Assembly (NCBI GenBank): GCA_965214585.1
Contig: OZ243957.1
Coordinates: 3,410,001 to 3,474,000 of the forward strand
Direction of reading: 5' to 3'
DNA from: JAHCHG01 sp965214585
GTDB lineage: Bacteria > Acidobacteriota > Blastocatellia > Pyrinomonadales > Pyrinomonadaceae
Length of the DNA stretch: 64,000 bases
Part shown: piece after piece, positions 49,635 through 59,206 of the stretch
How the letters are laid out: each line of letters begins with the position of its first letter
Position numbering within the stretch: the stretch's first letter is position 1
Program-made: the position numbers and the translations under genes
Notes under the pieces: generated by a model
Told to the model about the DNA's origin: nothing
Database searches by the model: none
What the model saw: the letters and a program-made list of their open reading frames with translations, nothing else

Positions 49635-51257
49635 GTGGCAGACCAAATCAAAACAACTCCATCGCTAAAATCGCAAAGCGCGTGGCTTTTGCTGGCAAAA
49701 GTTCTCGGCTTCGTTTTCGCGTTTATGCTGCCGCTGATTCTCGTGCGCTTTTTGACGGTTGATAAGGTCGGCGTTTATCGCCAAGCGTTTCAGGTCGTCG
49801 TCAACTTAGTTGCCATTCTGCCGCTCGGTCTGAGTATGAGCGTTTATTATTACCTCGCCCGCGAAACGACGCGCAGACCTGCCGCGATTCTCAATATTTT
49901 AATTTTCAATTTTGTAACGGGCGGCATCGCTTGTTTGGGATTGAATTTGTATCCGCAATTTCTCGGCAAACTTTTTCAAAGCAGAGAATTAACCGAACTC
50001 GCGCCGCTGATCGGCGTTGTCGTCTGGCTTTGGATTTTCTCGGTTTTTCTCGAAATCGTCGCCGTCGCCAATCAAGAGCCGAAAGCGGCGACGGTTTTTA
50101 TAATTTTCGCGCAGCTTAGTAAAACCGTCTTGATGGCGGGCGCGGTGATAATTTTCGGCACAATCGAAGCGTTTCTCTACGCCGCGATGATTCAGGCGGT
50201 TTTGCAGATCGCAATGCTGCTTGCTTATCTGAATTCGAGATTTCCGCGTTTTTGGGCGGCTTTTGACGGAAAATTTTTTTTTGAACAACTTTTTTACGCC
50301 GCGCCTTTCGGTTTCGCTGGAATTCTCTGGACGCTGCAAACCGACGTTCACAATTATTTTGTCGGCTATCGTTTTACCGATGCCGAATACGCGATCTACG
50401 CTTACGGATGCTTTCAGATTCCGCTGCTTCACGTTTTGATCGAAGCGGTTGCGGCGGTAATGATTCCGCGAATGAGCCAGCTTCAAGCCAAAGACGACAA
50501 AAAGGAAATGGTGCGTTTGATGGCGGAAGCGGCGCAGAAATTGTCCTTCTTTTTCTTTCCCGTTTTCGCCTTTTTGCTGATCGCCGCCGAAGTTTTCGTC
50601 ATCACATTATTCACCGAAAAATTTGCGGCAAGCGTGCCGATTTTCCGCATCAATCTGATTCTTCTGCCGCTTTCGATAATTTTGACCGATCCGATTGTGC
50701 GCTCTTACGAACAGCTTGGCAGATACCTTTTCATTTTGCGCGGCTTCGTTTTGATCGGTCTTTTCGTCGCGCTCTATTTCGGCATTCAATCTCTCGGTTT
50801 GCTCGGAATGATAACAATCGTCGTCGTCACTTTCGCCGTTGACCGCCTTGTTGAAACACTGCTCGTCGCCTACAAAATGAAGATGAATTGGCGCGATCTG
50901 ACAATTTTTTCGGGTCTTGCAAAAACCGCAACGGCAAGCGCGTTTGCCGCATTCGTAACTTATTTCTGTTTCGGTTTTATCAGCCGATTCGCGCCCGCAA
51001 TCACAAATTCAATCGTCGAAACGCTCGCGCTTTTCATCAATCAGAGTCTGAAAACTTCGCTCGCAGGCGCGGCAATTCTGGCAGTTTCGGGAATTTTATT
51101 TGCAATTATCTATCTGTTTGTTGCAAACTATCTAAAGGTCGTAACCGACGACGAAAAACTTCTCATAAAGAACCAACTCGCAAAGTTCGCCAAAATCTTC
51201 AAGCGCGATTCTCAAAACAATCTCAAAAATCAGCAGGCGCAGGATAATTTGATTTAA
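49635..51257 (+). CDS. Polysaccharide flippase (Wzx/oligosaccharide-exporter family)
   Basis: 540 residues with about 14 transmembrane spans. The N-terminal helix region SAWLLLAKVLGFVFAFMLPLILVRFL followed by VDKVGVYRQAFQVVVNL is typical of MATE-like Wzx flippases, as is AAPFGFAGILWTLQTDVHNYFVGYRF. It should move lipid-linked repeat units across the inner membrane to the Wzy-like protein. The start is GTG 49635, directly after a repeat element, with no good Shine-Dalgarno. The C-terminal 40 residues are charged and cytoplasmic. Confidence 0.87.
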   Translation: MADQIKTTPSLKSQSAWLLLAKVLGFVFAFMLPLILVRFLTVDKVGVYRQAFQVVVNLVAILPLGLSMSVYYYLARETTRRPAAILNILIFNFVTGGIACLGLNLYPQFLGKLFQSRELTELAPLIGVVVWLWIFSVFLEIVAVANQEPKAATVFIIFAQLSKTVLMAGAVIIFGTIEAFLYAAMIQAVLQIAMLLAYLNSRFPRFWAAFDGKFFFEQLFYAAPFGFAGILWTLQTDVHNYFVGYRFTDAEYAIYAYGCFQIPLLHVLIEAVAAVMIPRMSQLQAKDDKKEMVRLMAEAAQKLSFFFFPVFAFLLIAAEVFVITLFTEKFAASVPIFRINLILLPLSIILTDPIVRSYEQLGRYLFILRGFVLIGLFVALYFGIQSLGLLGMITIVVVTFAVDRLVETLLVAYKMKMNWRDLTIFSGLAKTATASAFAAFVTYFCFGFISRFAPAITNSIVETLALFINQSLKTSLAGAAILAVSGILFAIIYLFVANYLKVVTDDEKLLIKNQLAKFAKIFKRDSQNNLKNQQAQDNLI

Positions 51258-51310
51258 TTAAATTATCCAAAACTTATATGAGAAAATGTTAAGATAGAAA
51301 AGGGAAAAAT

Positions 51311-51447
51311 GACTGGAGCGCGGGGCGTTCCCGCTTGCAATGAGCGCGTAGCGCGAAAAAGTCGTGATAATTACATACTTTCGAGTTTTCAACGATTTTC
51401 CGCCGCTCGCGCGACGGATGCAAGCGGGAACGCCCCGCGCTCCAGTC
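51311..51447. repeat. Perfect 29-bp-arm inverted repeat (AATGAGCGCG family) between flippase and adenylating-enzyme genes
   Basis: Arms 51311-51339 and 51419-51447 are exact complements. The left arm continues with AATGAGCGCG-TAGCGCGAAAA and contains the inner hairpin GCGGG-GCGTT-CCCGC. The left half is homologous to the element inserted in bioD. The right arm ends nine bases before the next gene's ATG. Confidence 0.92.
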
Positions 51448-51456
51448 GAAATCCAA

Positions 51457-52821
51457 ATGATGAGCAATTTCTTAACCAAAAATATTTTCATTCCGCTTTC
51501 GCATTTCCGTCGCAGTCTGCGTGCGGATATGAAGCAGGTTTTTGAAACGTATCAGGAAGGCTTAAATTTTCGCCGCGAATCTTTCGGTTGGAACGAACAG
51601 CAAAAACGCGAATGGATTTTGGAACGCCTGCGGTTTTCCGTCAGACGCGCGGCAGACGAAACCGTTTATTACAAAGAACTTTTTCAAAAGATCGGTTTTG
51701 ACGCAAAAGCGGATTTTTCGTTTGAAGATTTTGCAAAACTTCCCGTTTTAGAACGCGAAGACGTTCAGAACGCGGGCGAAAAACTTGTTACAAACAAAAT
51801 TCCGCGTGAGAATCTGAAAAAGGACGCAACGGGCGGTTCGACGGGAACGCCGACGCAAATCTGGCTCGGCTCGGACGAAATGGGCTGGAAGGAAAGCGGC
51901 AGCGATTTCGCGTTTGAACTTTTCGGAATTCCTAAGGGCGCGAAAACCGCTTATTTTTGGGGACATCATCTTGATCCGCAAGCGACGGAAAGTTTTAGAG
52001 ATCGCTTGCAGAGTTTTATGACAAATGTTCGCTGGTTCGACTGCTTTCGTCTTTCGCCCGAAGTTTTTCGGAAATATCACGAAGAATTTGAAAATTGGTC
52101 GCCCGATGTAATTGTGGCGTATGCGAGTGCGCTCGGACATTTTGCGGAATATTTGAACGAAAATAAGATCAATCCGAAAAATTATCCGATAAATTGCTTT
52201 GTTACGGGCGCGGAAAAACTTTTCCCCGAACACCGCAAAACGATTGAAGAAGTTTTCGGAAAGCCAGTTCACGAGCGTTACGGCGGACGCGATTTCGGAC
52301 AGTTGGGTTATCAATTAACGCCGGATGAAACCCGCGAATTTACGATTGATTGGGCGTGGGCGTTGGTCGAACCGGAAACGGACGAGGAAAATTCTTCGAT
52401 TCTGATTACAAAACTTCACGCCGACGGAATGCCGATGATTCGTTACCGCACGGGCGATGTCGGAAAGTTTCCCGCAAATTCCAAAAGCGGACATCCGACG
52501 TTTCGATTGAAAGAAGTCGTCGGGCGCGACCTCGATAGAATCTGGCTTCCCGACGGGAAATTTATTCACGCGATTCAATTGCCGCATTTGATGAAGGATT
52601 TTCCAGTCAGCGAATTTATGTTGATTCAAGAGGAAAATTACGATGTCGAACTGCAAATTGTGCCGAAAAACGGTTTTGACTCGGACAACGAAGCGGAGAT
52701 TTTGCAAACCGTTCGGGCAAACCTTGAAGGCGTGAATGTCAACCTAAAAAGAGTAGAGAAAATTCCGCGCACGAAGGCGAACAAATGGCGACCTGTTTTG
52801 TCGAAGGTAAAACGGTCTTAG
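51457..52821 (+). CDS. PaaK/CapK-like adenylate-forming enzyme
   Basis: 454 residues from ATG 51457 (ATG 51460 is equally possible); the longer frame upstream reads through the repeat. The phenylacetate-CoA-ligase-like AMP-binding core is clear: KKDATGGSTGTPTQIWLG, HERYGGRDFGQLGYQ and LHADGMPMIRYRTGDVG, then a C-terminal lobe ending KIPRTKANKWRPVL. Such proteins recur in polysaccharide clusters as CapK-type enzymes of uncertain substrate, possibly activating an acid used to decorate the glycan. The genuine phenylacetate pathway is not present around it. Confidence 0.85.
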   Translation: MMSNFLTKNIFIPLSHFRRSLRADMKQVFETYQEGLNFRRESFGWNEQQKREWILERLRFSVRRAADETVYYKELFQKIGFDAKADFSFEDFAKLPVLEREDVQNAGEKLVTNKIPRENLKKDATGGSTGTPTQIWLGSDEMGWKESGSDFAFELFGIPKGAKTAYFWGHHLDPQATESFRDRLQSFMTNVRWFDCFRLSPEVFRKYHEEFENWSPDVIVAYASALGHFAEYLNENKINPKNYPINCFVTGAEKLFPEHRKTIEEVFGKPVHERYGGRDFGQLGYQLTPDETREFTIDWAWALVEPETDEENSSILITKLHADGMPMIRYRTGDVGKFPANSKSGHPTFRLKEVVGRDLDRIWLPDGKFIHAIQLPHLMKDFPVSEFMLIQEENYDVELQIVPKNGFDSDNEAEILQTVRANLEGVNVNLKRVEKIPRTKANKWRPVLSKVKRS

Positions 52822-52834
52822 ATTTGAAAATCGT

Positions 52835-52901
52835 GTCAGTAGCGTCGGCGTGAGCCGATGCGTAGGCGACGGGCGCATCGGCTCACGCCGACGCTACTGA
52901 C
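52835..52901. repeat. Perfect 28-bp-arm inverted repeat with 11-base loop
   Basis: Arms 52835-52862 and 52874-52901 are exact complements (GTCAGTAGCGTCGGCGTGAG at the outer end). It is the most compact and GC-rich hairpin of the locus, lying in the 91-base spacer before the DUF362 gene and ending 11 bases before its ATG. Confidence 0.95.
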
Positions 52902-52912
52902 TTTTACTAATT

Positions 52913-54313
52913 ATGCAGAAAAATTATCAAAATTGCTTAAAAGATTCGCGCGTTTCGATGGTTAAATTGCCGGACGCGGTTTATCCGCAGATTGCCGATG
53001 AAAACAGCGAAGTTTTTCGCGCCGTTCGGCAAAACGCGGAAAATCTCGGTTGGGCGGATGAAAAACGCGGATGTTTCGGGAAAGTCATTGAAGAAGGCGC
53101 GAAAGTTTTGATAAAGCCGAATTTCGTTCTGCATAAAAATCAGGGCGCGGACGGCGTTTTGCCGCTTGTAACGCACGTTTCGATTATAAATGCCGTTGTT
53201 ATTGAAGCATTAAAAGCGAATCCGTCGCAAATTATCGTCGGCGACGCGCCGATTCAGCGTTGTGATTTCGATGAACTTCTGCGGGCGAACGGTTTTGACG
53301 AATGGTCGAAAAAAATGCGCGAGCGCGACGAGCGATTTCTCGGCATTTTCGATTTTCGGCGGACGACTTCCGAAATAATCGGAAATGTTCGCGTGGCGAC
53401 GGAAAATAAAGTTCCCGAAGAAAATTATGTGCTTTATAATTTGGGCGCGGACAGTTTTTTAGAGCCGATCACGGACGACAAAAATTCGTTTCGCGTAACG
53501 CAATACGATCCGCGTTTGATGGCGAAAACTCATTCAAAAGGAAATCATCAATATCTTGTCGCCAAGCAGATAATCGAAGCGGATGTGGTGATAAATCTTC
53601 CGAAATTGAAAACGCATAAAAAAGCCGGAATCACGAACGCGCTGAAAAATCTGGTTGGAATAAACGGCAACAAGGAATATCTGCCGCATCACCGAATCGG
53701 CGGCGCGGACGTTGGCGGCGATTGTTATCCGGGCAAGGATTTGGTCAAGCGGACTTGGGAATATGTCGCCGACAAGCAAAATATGACCGATTCGATGGCG
53801 AAAGGAAAAATGCTGGCAACGGTCAACGAGCAATTGGCGCGTGTGATGCGTTTAAAAGGCGACGAAATCGGCGTTGAAGGCGCGTGGATCGGCAACGAAA
53901 CGGTGGCGCGGATGTGTCTGGATTTGAACCGCATTTTGCTTTACGGGAAACCAAACGCAAAACTCGGCGATGCAGTGCAAAGGCGTGTTCTGCACGTTGT
54001 TGACGCGGTAATCGCGGGACAAGGCGACGGACCTTTGCGCCCCGATTCGCTAAAATTGGGAATGATTTTGGCAGGCGAAAACGCTTCGGCGATGGATTGG
54101 GTTTGCGCCTACTTGCTCGGTTACGACGCGGAGAAAATTCCTCTGACAAATTATTCTTTTAATGATTTTCGCTGGCGAATCGCCGATTTCGAGCCTTCGG
54201 AAATCGAACTTCTCGGCGATTGGCGGGAAGATTTAACGGCGGAGAATCTGATTGAATTTGCAAAAGAGCAGACAGTTGATTTTCCCGTCGGCTGGCGTGA
54301 TGCGGGCGCGTGA
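52913..54313 (+). CDS. DUF362 domain protein
   Basis: 466 residues, cytoplasmic. DUF362 signatures: VLIKPNFVLHKNQGADGVLP (about 65-84), IIVGDAPIQRCDFDELLRANGF, and VVINLPKLKTHKKAGITNALKNLVGI (about 227-252). The C-terminal part (VVDAVIAGQGDGPLRPDSLK, MILAGENASAMDWVCAYLLG) also fits. No ferredoxin-type CxxCxxC cluster, common in other DUF362 proteins, is seen. Function is unknown; it recurs with PaaK-like and heparinase genes in glycan loci, from memory. An inverted repeat with a strong stem lies 11 bases before its start. Confidence 0.85.
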   Translation: MQKNYQNCLKDSRVSMVKLPDAVYPQIADENSEVFRAVRQNAENLGWADEKRGCFGKVIEEGAKVLIKPNFVLHKNQGADGVLPLVTHVSIINAVVIEALKANPSQIIVGDAPIQRCDFDELLRANGFDEWSKKMRERDERFLGIFDFRRTTSEIIGNVRVATENKVPEENYVLYNLGADSFLEPITDDKNSFRVTQYDPRLMAKTHSKGNHQYLVAKQIIEADVVINLPKLKTHKKAGITNALKNLVGINGNKEYLPHHRIGGADVGGDCYPGKDLVKRTWEYVADKQNMTDSMAKGKMLATVNEQLARVMRLKGDEIGVEGAWIGNETVARMCLDLNRILLYGKPNAKLGDAVQRRVLHVVDAVIAGQGDGPLRPDSLKLGMILAGENASAMDWVCAYLLGYDAEKIPLTNYSFNDFRWRIADFEPSEIELLGDWREDLTAENLIEFAKEQTVDFPVGWRDAGA

Positions 54314-54320
54314 AGAGAGA

Positions 54321-54573
54321 TTTGCCCGCGAATAAACGCGAAATGACGCGAAAAAAAAGAAAGGAAATTTTGCCACAGATGGACACAGATAAACTCAGAT
54401 TTTTTAAGAATATTTAACAGGGATGAAGGAGATAAAAGGGATGGAAGATAGATTTCAGATTTCAGATTTTTTGATTTTTTGACTTTAAAAATCCCCGTTC
54501 ATCTCCTTCATCCCTGTAAAATAATTTTTTCTTTCTTTTTTTCGCGCTTATTCGCGTTCATTCGCGGGCAAAT
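54321..54573. repeat. Doubly nested inverted repeat between the DUF362 and methyltransferase genes
   Basis: Outer arms 54321-54363 and 54531-54573 are of the GCCCGCGAATAAACGCG family. Inner arms 54413-54442 and 54491-54520 are of the ACAGGGATGAAGG family. Between outer and inner left arms lies CCACAGATGGACACAGAT. This 309-base spacer (54314-54622) holds no gene. Its two layers are the two families seen before bioB, bioF and bioA. Confidence 0.9.
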
Positions 54574-54622
54574 TCTTCATCTTAGTATTGGATAAATAAT
54601 TGAATTCAAACTTTTTATAAAA

Positions 54623-55315
54623 ATGGCGAAAAGCGGCAGTTATCAAGAATATGTTAAAAAAGCGGGCGAAGATTTCGCGCGGCGTGGCGATGATGTGCGG
54701 TATATGCTGGTTGGTTCGCTCAAAGATAAACAGGTTGAAAATGTTCTCGATGTCGGCTGCGGCGCGGGGCAGGAATTGTATCAATTTGTCGAAAAGAAAA
54801 ATGCTTTTTGCGTCGGCGTGGATGTGGCGGAGGAATTGGGGAAAATCGGAAACGGATTTTTCAGAGATTTGAATGCGGAAAATAAAGTCGCGTTTTCGCG
54901 CTCGATTGGTTCGGAATTGCCGTTTAAAGACGAAAGTTTCGATGTCGTAATTTGCCGCGTCGCTTTGCCGTATATGGACAACCGCAAGACGATTGCGGAA
55001 ATTGCGAGAGTTTTGCGTCCCGAAGGCATTTTCTTTTTGAAAACACACGCGCCCGCTTTTTATTTCGGGATGTTAAAGCGGCGTATGAAAAGTTTTGATT
55101 TGAAACAATACGCTTATCCTTTGATTTGCTTGGCGGGCGGCGCGTTTCATGATTTGACGGGCAGGCAGCTTAGAAACGGAATTTGGAAAGGCAAGGAAGT
55201 TTTTCAGACGAAAGGGTTTTTGAAACGCGAATTTGCGAAAAATCATCTGAAAATTACGGGCTATTTGCCTGATAATAATATTCAGACTCCTTCTTTGATG
55301 ATCGAGAAAATTTAG
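54623..55315 (+). CDS. Class I SAM-dependent methyltransferase
   Basis: 230 residues. The Rossmann motif I VLDVGCGAGQELYQF (about 36-50), motif II GVDVAEELGKIG, the post-II SELPFKDESFDVVICRVALPYM and EIARVLRPEGIFFLKTHAP are all present, as in UbiE/Methyltransf_11 enzymes. In this locus it probably methylates a sugar or lipid carrier intermediate; the acceptor is not visible. The gene is flanked on both sides by inverted repeats. Confidence 0.87.
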   Translation: MAKSGSYQEYVKKAGEDFARRGDDVRYMLVGSLKDKQVENVLDVGCGAGQELYQFVEKKNAFCVGVDVAEELGKIGNGFFRDLNAENKVAFSRSIGSELPFKDESFDVVICRVALPYMDNRKTIAEIARVLRPEGIFFLKTHAPAFYFGMLKRRMKSFDLKQYAYPLICLAGGAFHDLTGRQLRNGIWKGKEVFQTKGFLKREFAKNHLKITGYLPDNNIQTPSLMIEKI

Positions 55316-55321
55316 AAAATC

Positions 55322-55403
55322 TTATTCGGAATAGATGAAAGCTGATAGATTATAAATAAAATCTTTCATCTATAATCTATCAGCTTTCATCTATTCCGAA
55401 TAA
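55322..55403. repeat. Perfect 33-bp-arm inverted repeat with 16-base loop
   Basis: Arms 55322-55354 and 55371-55403 are exact complements (TTATTCGGAATAGATGAAAG at the outer end), starting seven bases after the methyltransferase stop. ATTCGGAATAGAT is also found in the outer arms of the spacer at 16947-17282. Confidence 0.95.
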
Positions 55404-55438
55404 AAATTTTTGAAAATACTGCAATTTCACAATATAAA

Positions 55439-56602
55439 ATGAGTGAAAACGAAACTACATATTTGACCAAACTCAAATGGAATCTGCCGTGGCTGGCGCG
55501 TTATCCGTTGGCGAGAGCAGGCGATTTTTTAGGGCGTGAAACAGCGGTTGGAAAAAAGCACGTTATCATTACCGTCGCCGATCATTTCGAGCCTGCTTGG
55601 AAGCGCGGCGGCGCGTGGAATTTGGACGAACGGCGCAGGCGTTTGGACGAATATCACGAATTGGCGCGAAAAACGGGCGAAGCAACGCGCGACGCGGACG
55701 GGACGAAGTTTCGGCACACGAATTTTTATCCCGCCGAGCAGTATGATTATAAAATTTTAGAGGAAATGGCGTGGATGCAAAAAGAAGGTTTGGGCGAGGT
55801 TGAAATTCATCTGCATCACGGCATTGAAAAGCCCGATACGGCGGAAAATTTGCGAAAGATTTTGATAGAATTCCGCGATTGCTTGGCGCAGGAACACCAA
55901 TGTTTATCGCGTTTTGAAGAAAAGGGCGAACCGAAATATGCGTTTGTTCACGGAAATCTCGCGCTGGCAAATTCGGCAAACGGGAAATTTTGTGGAGTTG
56001 ATAATGAGATGCAGATTTTGGCGGAAACGGGCTGTTATGCCGATATGACTTTGCCTTCCGCGCCCGACGTTACGCAAGTTCCGGTTTTTAATCAAATTTA
56101 CGAATGCGGTTTGCCTTTGACGGAAAAAATTCCGCATCGGAAGGGGAAATCCGTGCGGGTAAATGGAAATCAGCCGCAATTGCCACTTATATTTACAGGA
56201 CCGCTCGTTTTTAATTGGACGAGAAAAATAAAGGGAGTGCCTGTTCCGCGTCTGGAAGACGGCGCGTTGACCGATAATCAGCCGATGGATTTGGCGCGTT
56301 TCAAGCGTTGGATGGCGGCAAATGTAATTGTCAAGAATCGTCCCGAATGGGTTTTTGTCAAACTTTATTGTCACGGATTTTTCGATTATGACCAATCGGC
56401 TTGCATAGGCGAAAAGGCGGTCAGATTTTTTAACGAAATTATCGAAAACGGCGAAAAGACGGGCAAATATTCGGTTCATTTCGCCTCGGCGCGTGAAATG
56501 TTCAACATCGCTTCGGCGGCGATTGACGGGAAAAAGGGAAGTCCGAACGATTTTCGGGATTATAAATTGAAGACGATTATGGATGAGGAAAGAGAAAATT
56601 AA
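55439..56602 (+). CDS. Polysaccharide-deacetylase-like protein of unknown specificity
   Basis: 387 residues, no signal peptide. The opening KKHVIITVADHFEPAWKRGG, then VEIHLHHGIEKPDT and YAFVHGNLALANS, place Asp and His residues as in a NodB/glycoside-hydrolase-deacetylase barrel, though the standard TFDDG motif is absent. A later FVKLYCHGFFDYDQSACIGE may carry another metal ligand. The stop codon falls inside the following inverted repeat. A role in deacetylating or hydrolysing the locus glycan is plausible but not shown. Confidence 0.6.
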   Translation: MSENETTYLTKLKWNLPWLARYPLARAGDFLGRETAVGKKHVIITVADHFEPAWKRGGAWNLDERRRRLDEYHELARKTGEATRDADGTKFRHTNFYPAEQYDYKILEEMAWMQKEGLGEVEIHLHHGIEKPDTAENLRKILIEFRDCLAQEHQCLSRFEEKGEPKYAFVHGNLALANSANGKFCGVDNEMQILAETGCYADMTLPSAPDVTQVPVFNQIYECGLPLTEKIPHRKGKSVRVNGNQPQLPLIFTGPLVFNWTRKIKGVPVPRLEDGALTDNQPMDLARFKRWMAANVIVKNRPEWVFVKLYCHGFFDYDQSACIGEKAVRFFNEIIENGEKTGKYSVHFASAREMFNIASAAIDGKKGSPNDFRDYKLKTIMDEEREN

Positions 56603-56719
56603 CCATATAGGCACATAGAAAATATATGGTAGAAAAAAGTTTTTGTTTAATAGAAATATTTAGGTTTATAAAGCGAAGCAATTTAAAAATCTATGTTTTC
56701 TATGTGCATATGTGGTTAA
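56599..56719. repeat. Inverted repeat after the deacetylase-like gene
   Basis: The left arm 56599-56629 (TTAACCATATAGGCACATAG) and right arm 56691-56719 are complementary over about 28 bases with mismatches. The left arm contains the TAA stop (56600-56602) of the upstream gene. Confidence 0.8.
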
Positions 56720-56740
56720 AAAATATTAGCAGCGAATTTG

Positions 56741-59206
56741 ATGATTGATGCAATAAAAAAAATCAGAGGCAAAAGCTGGGAAGAACTCCGCACGCGCGGC
56801 GAGCAGGTTTTGTCCGTTTACACCGAGCAGATCGGTTTAAGCGGCAATTTGCCGTCGGACTCGGATTTCGTTGGTTTGCTGGAAAAATCTCATTTCGGCA
56901 ACGAGAAAATTTCGCCCGAAAATGTGATGGATTTGTTTTACGACAACGCCGATTACAGTTTTTTTCCGTCGTTTCGCCTCAAAGATTCAACGATTGAAAT
57001 TTTCCTCGAAAAATTCGGCGAAAAAAGTAAAAACTATTTTATCGAAAAAGCCGAAAAAGCAATTAACGGAAGATTTGACCTGCTCGGTTATCAAAATCTG
57101 AATTTCGGAGAAGATGTTGATTGGCATTTTGAACCGATTTCGGGAAAGCGTTCGCCTCTGAAACATTGGAAGCAGTTTGACGAACTCGACACGACGGAAA
57201 CGGGCGATAAAAAAGTCGTCTGGGAACTCAATCGCCATCAGCATTTTTTCGCGCTCGGTTTGGCATTTTGGCTGACAAATGATGAACGCTACACCGCAAC
57301 ATTTATCGAACATCTTGAAGGTTGGATGGAGCAGAATCCGCCGGGAATGGGCGTAAATTGGGTGAGCAGTCTGGAAGTCGCTTTTCGTTTGATGAGTTGG
57401 ATTTGGGGTTTACAGTTTTTCCGCGATTCAAAAATTTTGTCGCCCGAATTTTTTCAAAAAGTTCTGAAATTTCTGTATATTCACGGCAGACACATCGAAA
57501 AATATCTCTCGACATATTACAGCCCGAATACTCATCTGACGGGCGAAGCACTTGGTCTTTATTATCTCGGAACGCAGTTGCCGTTTTTCAAACGCGCGAC
57601 GCATTGGCGCGAGCTTGGCGCGGAAATTTTGTTTGCCGAACTCGACAGGCAAATTTTATCTGACGGAGTTTATTTCGAGCAGTCAACTTGGTATCAGCGT
57701 TATACGATTGATTTTTACACGCAGTTTTTGATTCTTCAAACCTTAAACGGCGAGAAAACCGACAAAAAGTTACAAGAAAAATTATCGGAAAAATTGCAAT
57801 TGCTCACGGATTTTCTGATGTTCATCACGCGCCCCGACGGAACAACGCCGCTTGTCGGCGACGACGACGGCGGAAAATGTCTGCCGCACGGAACTTCCCA
57901 ATCGAATGATTTTCGCGCGGTTCTTTCGACGGGCGCGGTTTTGTTTGAAAGACGCGATTATAAATTTGTCGCCGAAACTTTGAAGGAAGAAACCATCTGG
58001 CTGTTGGGCGCGGGCGGCGTTGGAAGTTTTGAAACTTTGCGGGCGTTGATGCCGAACAGCAGTTCGATTGCGTTTGAAGCGGGCGGTTATTATGTGATGC
58101 GCGACGGCTGGGCGAAAACCGATAATTTTATGCTGATTGACTGCGGCTCGCTTGGCGCGTTAAAAGGCGGACACGGACACGCCGACGCGCTCCACTTTGA
58201 TTTAGCGGTCGGCGGAAAAACGATGCTCGTTGACGCGGGAACTTACACTTATCACGAATCGGAAAAACTCAGGGATTTTTTCCGTTCGACACGCGCTCAC
58301 AACACTCTGACGATTGACGAAAAATCTTCGTCCGAAACGAACGGGAAATTCAGTTGGGAAACAAAGGCAAACGCCGAAAAAAACTTATGGATTTCGGAAA
58401 AACGCTTTGATTTTTTTGAAGGTTCGCAGGACGGCTACGAGCGTCTGAAATACGCGCCCGCAACGCACAAACGAAGCGTTCTTTTCTTAAAAAACGATTA
58501 TTGGATCGTCCGCGATTTCGTGAGAACTAACGGCGAACACGAATATAATTTGAATTTTCATTTTAATATGGAAACGAATCCGTTTATCGAAGACGCGGAA
58601 GCGGGAAATTTGTGCGTCAATCAAACCGCGTCGGACGAAGCGGGAATGCGGCTTTTTACATTCGGCGACAACGGAAATTGGCAGCGCAAGGAAAGCTGGA
58701 TTTCGACTTGCTACGGCAAGCGCATCAACGCGCCTTTCGTCAGTTTCATCTCTCACGGCGCGGGTTCGCAGGAATTTTTTACGTTTATGATGCCGACTTA
58801 CGCGCACATCGAAAAACCCGAAATTCTCGAAACGCCCCTGATTGGCGGACGCGCTTTCGTCGTGAAATATCGAGGTTATTACGATCTGTTCGTCTTTGCC
58901 GACGGCGAAAACATCGTCCGCACGGAACTTTTTAACACGAATTTCCGCTTTCTTTGGTCGCGTCTGAGCGCGGGCGAAATTCTACCCGAAGAATACGTTT
59001 TGATCGGCGGAACAAAGTTTTCGCTTGGCGGCAGGGAAATTATAAATTACCCGAAAAATCTGGATTTCGCCGTCGCCAGACGTTTGGGAAACAAATTAAA
59101 CGTCCGTTCGAGCCAGAGCGTTTTCAGCGTTTCGCTTCCTCAAAGCAAGGCTAAAACTTATATTTTGAAAAATCAAGAAATATTTAACAGGGATGAAGAG
59201 GATTAA
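56741..59206 (+). CDS. Heparinase II/III family protein
   Basis: 821 residues from ATG 56741 (TTG 56738 also in frame). An N-terminal alpha/alpha-toroid region (about 1-390: NRHQHFFALGLAFWLTNDERY, YSPNTHLTGEALGLYYLGTQ) is followed by the heparinase II/III-like beta domain with its hallmark GGHGHADALHFDLAVGG around 474-490 and LVDAGTYTYHES. No signal peptide is seen. Such lyase-like proteins recur in exopolysaccharide loci and may trim or depolymerise the glycan. The last nine residues (EIFNRDEED) and the stop are encoded by the arm of a repeat element (59176-59214), so the natural C-terminus has been replaced or extended. Confidence 0.88.
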   Translation: MIDAIKKIRGKSWEELRTRGEQVLSVYTEQIGLSGNLPSDSDFVGLLEKSHFGNEKISPENVMDLFYDNADYSFFPSFRLKDSTIEIFLEKFGEKSKNYFIEKAEKAINGRFDLLGYQNLNFGEDVDWHFEPISGKRSPLKHWKQFDELDTTETGDKKVVWELNRHQHFFALGLAFWLTNDERYTATFIEHLEGWMEQNPPGMGVNWVSSLEVAFRLMSWIWGLQFFRDSKILSPEFFQKVLKFLYIHGRHIEKYLSTYYSPNTHLTGEALGLYYLGTQLPFFKRATHWRELGAEILFAELDRQILSDGVYFEQSTWYQRYTIDFYTQFLILQTLNGEKTDKKLQEKLSEKLQLLTDFLMFITRPDGTTPLVGDDDGGKCLPHGTSQSNDFRAVLSTGAVLFERRDYKFVAETLKEETIWLLGAGGVGSFETLRALMPNSSSIAFEAGGYYVMRDGWAKTDNFMLIDCGSLGALKGGHGHADALHFDLAVGGKTMLVDAGTYTYHESEKLRDFFRSTRAHNTLTIDEKSSSETNGKFSWETKANAEKNLWISEKRFDFFEGSQDGYERLKYAPATHKRSVLFLKNDYWIVRDFVRTNGEHEYNLNFHFNMETNPFIEDAEAGNLCVNQTASDEAGMRLFTFGDNGNWQRKESWISTCYGKRINAPFVSFISHGAGSQEFFTFMMPTYAHIEKPEILETPLIGGRAFVVKYRGYYDLFVFADGENIVRTELFNTNFRFLWSRLSAGEILPEEYVLIGGTKFSLGGREIINYPKNLDFAVARRLGNKLNVRSSQSVFSVSLPQSKAKTYILKNQEIFNRDEED